NCBI GenBank assembly: GCA_036429605.1
Contig: CM071590.1
Coordinates: 1,364,001 to 1,428,000, forward strand
DNA length: 64,000 nucleotides
Direction: 5' to 3'
DNA from: Cladobotryum mycophilum
Lineage: Eukaryota > Ascomycota > Sordariomycetes > Hypocreales > Hypocreaceae
Of the stretch, positions 58,892 through 64,000 are shown piece after piece. The translations under genes were made by a program, and so were the position numbers. The notes beneath the pieces were generated by a model. It saw only the letters and a list, made by a program, of their open reading frames with translations, ran no database searches and was not told the DNA's origin. Numbering within the stretch: position 1 is the stretch's first letter; each line of letters starts with the position of its first letter.

Positions 58892-61800
58892 CGTCGGGTT
58901 TCATTCAAATTTGTATGCACTGCACCTACAGACAGACACACATGAGGAACAAGGGAGAGAGACATCTGGCCATCGAAGCCACATCAGCCAGAATGTAACC
59001 ATTCATAGGTAGGTACCAGGTACAGTGATTATCTTCAATCCGGCGTGAGAGCCGATAGATAGAGAGAGACGCGGCAAGTCACCGTCTCGGCGGTTCCTTC
59101 CCCCTCCCCCTCCTCAAACGTTTGAATCTGTTAGTGATACTAGTAGCGGTACTACCTTCCAAGTTACCTTGCGACTGCCTTGGATCTTTGACCTTTGCTC
59201 CACACGGCATGCACGAGACCTTTAGGTTAGCACTTTCTCTCTGTCTCCCTTGCCGAGCCTGGATCCGCAAACAAGTAAACTACAACGTACAGAGTGCCCT
59301 ATCATCAACTGGGCTCACAAAGTTTGCCTCAAACATCTCACGAGGCATTGTTGGTTACAACTTACCACTAAGTGCCTACCCATAGGACTGCCCGCAGGGT
59401 GACCCAAACACACAACGCAATACCAAGCCCGCATTTTCTCTATCCCTCTCCCTCTTTCATTTGTGCCCATAACAAAGATGCGTTTCTCAATGGACCTTGC
59501 CGATCCCCCTGGTTGCACCAAGGTTGCCAGAGAATCAGTAGCTATCCGCCCGCTGCCCACCGCCCCCATTGACACACCTTGCTTTGCCTCGCCTTGCAGT
59601 ATCTTTGGCCATGCATTTACAGAGAGTCCCTACATAGGTACCTACTAGGCACCGTACGAGTAATCTCCCCTCCACGTTGCTCACCTACCTATTCAAGCGT
59701 ACGCCTTGGCTACTGTCTGTTGTTGTCAAAAGGGCGGAAGAATGAAGAAGAAAAAAGGTCCTTTTTGCTTTTTTATCCCGGTGCCCTCTCTTCTGACACA
59801 ACGCCATAACGCACAGCCGGACCTATCCGCCATTTGGTCGTTTGATCGCTCGCCTATTGCTGCAAAAATACTTGTGTCTCCCCCACGCCTCCACTAAAAA
59901 CCCTCATGTGTGTCTCACTCAAGCGTGGGCAAGTGCGTGATTTGACAGGGGCAGCCACGGAGGAGACGATGAGGAGAGAATCATCCGGCTGTCGCTGTTG
60001 TGATATTTGCGCTGCCAGCTACAAACAGCCCCCTCTACTCAACGGCAAGCCGGTGTGAAGGAGTTGGTGGATGTCGAGGAACTCAACCGTCATAACCTTC
60101 TCTGGCACTTCCCAATAGGCTGCCCATGTTTACAGTTTTCTCCTTGCCCCCTCGTACTCATGTCGAGAAACATCGGCATCATCGGAGAGAAAACGTATCA
60201 CAGTACGCCAGCGTAGGCCGTTGAAAAGGTCTAGCTGACGAAGGCTACGGGAGTGGCTGTTGTTCCAACGTTGCCTGTGTTCGGCTCTTTGTGCCACACG
60301 GAGCTGTTACTTGCTTTGTGAATACAAGCAACTGGTTTTACAACTGAAAAGGACCTGTGTCATCAAACGACGCCTTATCCAACAGTTTGGGGCGAAGAGG
60401 GTCACGAGGTTCGCTAGCAGCCGATGAGTGACCAGAATGCAAACGTGGGCCAAACCACACCACCATGGCTGCAATGGGTTATCCGGCGGTCTCTAGCGCC
60501 TCAGATTGAGAATGAAATTTCCGGTTGGGGGTTCAAGCACTTGTCAGGAGGGTTGATTACTATGCCGATGTTGCAAGAATGAACAACTTCAAGCTTACTC
60601 TCCCTCCCTTTAGGTTATGCTACGTCGATCAAAGGTTTCGCTGCTCAATTGTTATGTCTAGGGCAAAGATTGGGTCTCGGAATGCATATTTACTTCAGCA
60701 ATTACAACCCATATCTCTACTCACCCTCGTTCCTCCGGAATGCGGCTAGATTAAGCTGTTCCCAGACGCAAAGCTCGCATTTCGGAACCCAACCCATGGC
60801 ATTGTCAACCTTTTGCCATTCACCCACATTTGGTGTCTGGGTAAAACATGGAGCAGCGCTAAGGAGGTCACGTTTGTCGCAGTTGCAAAGGCGCCTCAAA
60901 CTGTAACATCACCAACCTAAACCGATTTACACTACTACCTCGGTTGTCTTGGATAGCCCATGACGCTGACAGTGGGGACTAGTATTTGGATCTCAGTCTA
61001 CATACCTGCCAGATCGACTATCGATGATATCAGATGCGGTGAAGCTAGACGGGCCTTTTCACTGAGATGAAACTTAATGTCCACAGCTCTTGTCGTCTGA
61101 CATTCAGCATCAAATACGGGCCATCATGTTTGCTTTTCACAAACTCTTGTGACCCAGCACACAATCAAAACGGAAGCTGGGTGCCTCTCTAAATCTGCCG
61201 TACCGCAGTGCGACCGCGCTGTAGGGCAATATGCACCAAGTTCATCAAACTTGGTGCTGCACATACCTGCCTAGCAAAATGCTTCACCTGTCACTGCCCC
61301 ATGGGCAATTATGTGTGTGGATGAAAATGCCGTCGGTGACGGCGACGGCGAAGTTATAGTGTGGAAGGGAAATATCACCAGTAGACGAGAGGGATGAGGC
61401 AAAGCAAAAGCAGCAAAAGAAATCGAAACAAACGAGGAGAATCGAGAGGAACACAGATAACACAGGATCGACAAACCCGGTTCATTCACTCCTCTAGTGA
61501 TAATGCAGCTTTCTCCTACTTGGCAGTTTTGTATCTCAAGGAGGTAGCAATGTGCCGATAACGCGACCTATTGCTTCAAAGTGCCGTCGACAGATTTGAG
61601 ACGGTACTTTTTGTGCTCAGAGCCTCAACGTCACTCAAAGCATGCGTTTGCGCCTTGGACTGAAACGTCTGCAAGGCAGCAAACAACATTCCGTGCAAGC
61701 ACATACAACATTTAGCCTAACGCGAGCTTTGTTCATTAAAAGTCGTTACCGATGATAGGATAGCATCATGGTAAGGTTACTATAGAGCGGACCAGGTTTC

Positions 61801-63465
61801 AACAATCACAGCTTAACCTTGTGACGGATATTACGCATCAGAAGAGATGATCATGGGGCTCCCAACTTTGTCTTGGGTATTGTTTCCACTCATCGCCAAG
61901 ATACGTACTATTTCATTGTGATGTATTAGAATTCGTTGCCGGTAAACCGAACAAATCCAGGGATCAAGCAAGGCACAACCACCAAGTCAACGGGTTCATC
62001 CGCCACTTTGAAATTATTGAGCCAGAGCACGTCACTTTCTCGGCTGCAACGTTAATGCCTGTGTATGTATCGAGGAAGTAACACCGAGAGACAATAAACA
62101 GGCCCCGCGGAGAGGGTGTCATGTTATGGCAACCTATGCTACTGCTACCTAAATCAGCGACGAATCGTAGACTTTTCAGTGTATGCAGGTTTCTCTACTT
62201 TTCGCAAAGTAGAAGGTGAGCACGCGGGAGAGAAAAAAACACCCGGACCAGGCCCTATGGCAAGATAATTAATAACGCCCGATAAATGGACAGAAACAAG
62301 GCAAATAAATAGATATAAGAGGAACCGCCAGATACAAGAGAAACAGGCAGACATTAAAGAAACAGATAGAAACGTTAGAAACCAAGAGACGTAATAGCTA
62401 CGAATCTGCCTACCACCCGTTGGTGAGGAATATCTCACGGTATGCCGGCTTGGCCAGTAGGGTTTCATCGAAGGCGGGCAGGTCCCGAAGAGGTCACCCG
62501 ACTGGTCGCGGGGAGTGGGACATGCAGATGGTGCGGGTTCACAATTGGTAGGCCAGGCGCTCATGACAATCCAGAGTAAATGCGACGACTGGCTGGAAGC
62601 GCTCGCTGGCAAACTGGGTGGTGGCATTGGGGACAGACGGTTGCGCTGTTGCTGGCGATGGCGATGGAAGGATGGGTATGATTTTGCGGCAATTCCCGAC
62701 TCTGATGATCCATCCCCCTCGCAAGATGTGATTCAGCCTGTTCGGCGTCAGGAGGCACGATCAGCGGAGTGTGCCAGGTGCGCTTCTAGAAGCAAGCAAC
62801 CCAGTCTTGATTTCCACAGGAAGGGTGGCAACATGGTGTTGCAGCTCGTATTATTGAGAGTATTGATGGTGTATGTGGTATGATCCAGCAGCACAACGCA
62901 CATGAGCAGTGTCTGGCAAACAAACACATCGGAATTATATTGCTCATACTCCGTAGTCCCTGCTGGACAGATGCGGCTACTTGCAAAGTAAGCTGACCGA
63001 GGCCGGCCTTTCAGGGACAAGAGGCTGAAACACAACCAAGTGAAGGACAACAGCCCGGGGGGGCTTTGGATTAGTGCGGCAACGTTTGAGGTAAAGCCTA
63101 CGACGCAAAGACCCTCTGGAAGGCGTTGATGTCGAAGCGCCGAGACTATTGACATGAAGGAGAAACGTCGTGGCCACAGAACAGGCGCCGGCGGGCAATT
63201 GGGGTTTCGCCCTTGACGAGCTGTCATTCAAGGTACACATGTCAGAAACGTGGGGGCTGGTTGACGATGATGTGTCAAGTGAATGGCGTCTTTTCTTTCT
63301 TTTCTGTTTGGATAAACAAAACAAAAAAAAACGAGTGGCCAGGCGAACGTCGATAAGACGGACTAGAAGAAGAATTGATGGGCTTGACCGCATATTCTTC
63401 CTGTCGTTGTGTTAGCAACAACCGTTATGGTATTTGAAAATGGCGCTGAATATGAGAGAGGAAGT

Positions 63466-63507
63466 AAACAAACAAACAAACAAACAAACAAACAAACAAA
63501 CAAACAA
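63466..63507 (+). repeat. (AAAC)n tetranucleotide repeat
   Basis: About ten tandem AAAC copies in gene-free sequence near the right end. Confidence 0.95.
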
Positions 63508-63924
63508 CAAGCCAGCAAGGGGAGCGTCGTCATCTCCAGGGCCGAGTTGGGATGGGCATGCAAATCAGCTCAGGCATTCCGGCGCATGAAGATGAACAAT
63601 GAAGGGGGAGGAGGATGAACAATTAAAAGCAATGTTTGAAGAGAGAAACATGTTTCCAATGCAAGAAACAGAGTCCACCTGTTTATGATGCATTTTTAGA
63701 GCCTTGAAGCATCCATACTTTACTTCAGACAGTTGGTCTGGAGATGGTTCCATCCTCTTCCTACGCCTCGTGTCAGAGGGCAGCCGCCACAGAAGGTTAC
63801 AAGCGGCCATCCATGGAAGCTGCAGGAGAATGAAAGGATTGGTTGGTCCTCAGGCTCTCGGACAGACTCTCCGACTCGTTTTTACACCTCGAAACAAAAA
63901 AAGACTGACCAAGTTCAACAACGC

Positions 63925-63950
63925 GTTCGTTCGTTCGTTCGTTCGTTCGT
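63925..63950 (+). repeat. (GTTC)n tetranucleotide repeat
   Basis: Six and a half copies of GTTC close to the window end. Confidence 0.95.
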
Positions 63951-64000
63951 CCGTGCCCCTAAAAGAAAAAGAAGGTCCAGGGGCCTTGGCAGGGGAAAAG

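Larger units (their letters stand above)
55188..64000. other. 8.8-kb gene-free, repeat-rich interval
   Basis: No protein gene, tRNA or rRNA that I can support on either strand. The left part upstream of PUF3 (55.2-57.4 kb) has many A/G-rich runs and may be promoter and leader. From 57.4 kb on there are many short TAGGTACCT-type motifs (for example 57442-57450, 59635-59644), one TACTCCGTA (62947-62955) and several microsatellites. Base composition looks ordinary, without the extreme AT bias of RIP-mutated repeats. It may hold non-coding transcripts or continue to a gene beyond the window. Confidence 0.5.

Overview
The window comes from a filamentous ascomycete, most likely a Sordariomycete (Hypocreales-like). 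Genes are split by short introns of about 50-120 nt with GT..AG ends and CTAAC/CTGAC-type branch points. A CON7-type C2H2 factor and a fungal Zn(II)2Cys6 factor are present, and the other proteins are typical of Pezizomycotina. I see no bacterial operons, CRISPR arrays, rRNA genes, intact transposons or convincing tRNA genes.

Layout. 0-9 kb: TSC10 (3-ketodihydrosphingosine reductase, +), URB2 (pre-60S assembly, -), MIC10 (MICOS cristae junction protein, +, divergent from URB2) and a small one-helix membrane protein (-). 8.7-13.7 kb: a Zn(II)2Cys6 regulator (-) and a conserved fungal protein of unknown function (-). 13.7-18.3 kb is gene-free and lies upstream of CON7 (+, about 18.3-21.2 kb), which seems to have a 1.1-kb first intron. 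22-30 kb is gene-dense: a small unknown protein (-), TPI1 (+), mitochondrial ribosomal protein mL43 (-), U1-70K (+, divergent from mL43) and MRT4 (-). 32.0-33.7 kb: a G3BP/Nxt3-like NTF2+RRM protein (+). 36.0-38.8 kb: a fatty acyl-CoA reductase fused to a PlsB/GNPAT-type acyltransferase domain (+), the most unusual gene here. 38.8-44.7 kb is gene-free. 44.7-55.2 kb: a PH-domain protein (+), NNF1 kinetochore subunit (-), a mitochondrial MCUR1/FMP32-family coiled-coil protein (-) and PUF3 (-). 55.2-64 kb is gene-free and rich in simple repeats.

Most genes are core housekeeping functions: ribosome assembly (URB2, MRT4), the mitochondrion (MIC10, mL43, MCUR1-like), mRNA metabolism (U1-70K, PUF3, G3BP-like), glycolysis, sphingolipid synthesis and kinetochore. 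They are separated by large regulatory or empty stretches and show no sign of a biosynthetic cluster.

Two results stand out. First, the reductase-acyltransferase fusion joins the two activities that supply fatty alcohol and acyl-DHAP in animal ether-lipid synthesis. Its acyltransferase motifs carry unusual substitutions (Tyr for the catalytic His, Gln for the Glu of the EGTRS box), and an in-frame TGA cuts off about 100 plausible C-terminal codons. Second, four genes (Zn2Cys6 factor, the small gene at 22 kb, U1-70K, PH protein) each need one extra G/C in a short G/C homopolymer to be read through. This points to consensus errors in the assembly rather than true pseudogenes and should be resolved before any of them is called broken. 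All exon coordinates are my own reading of splice sites and phases; no database search was run.
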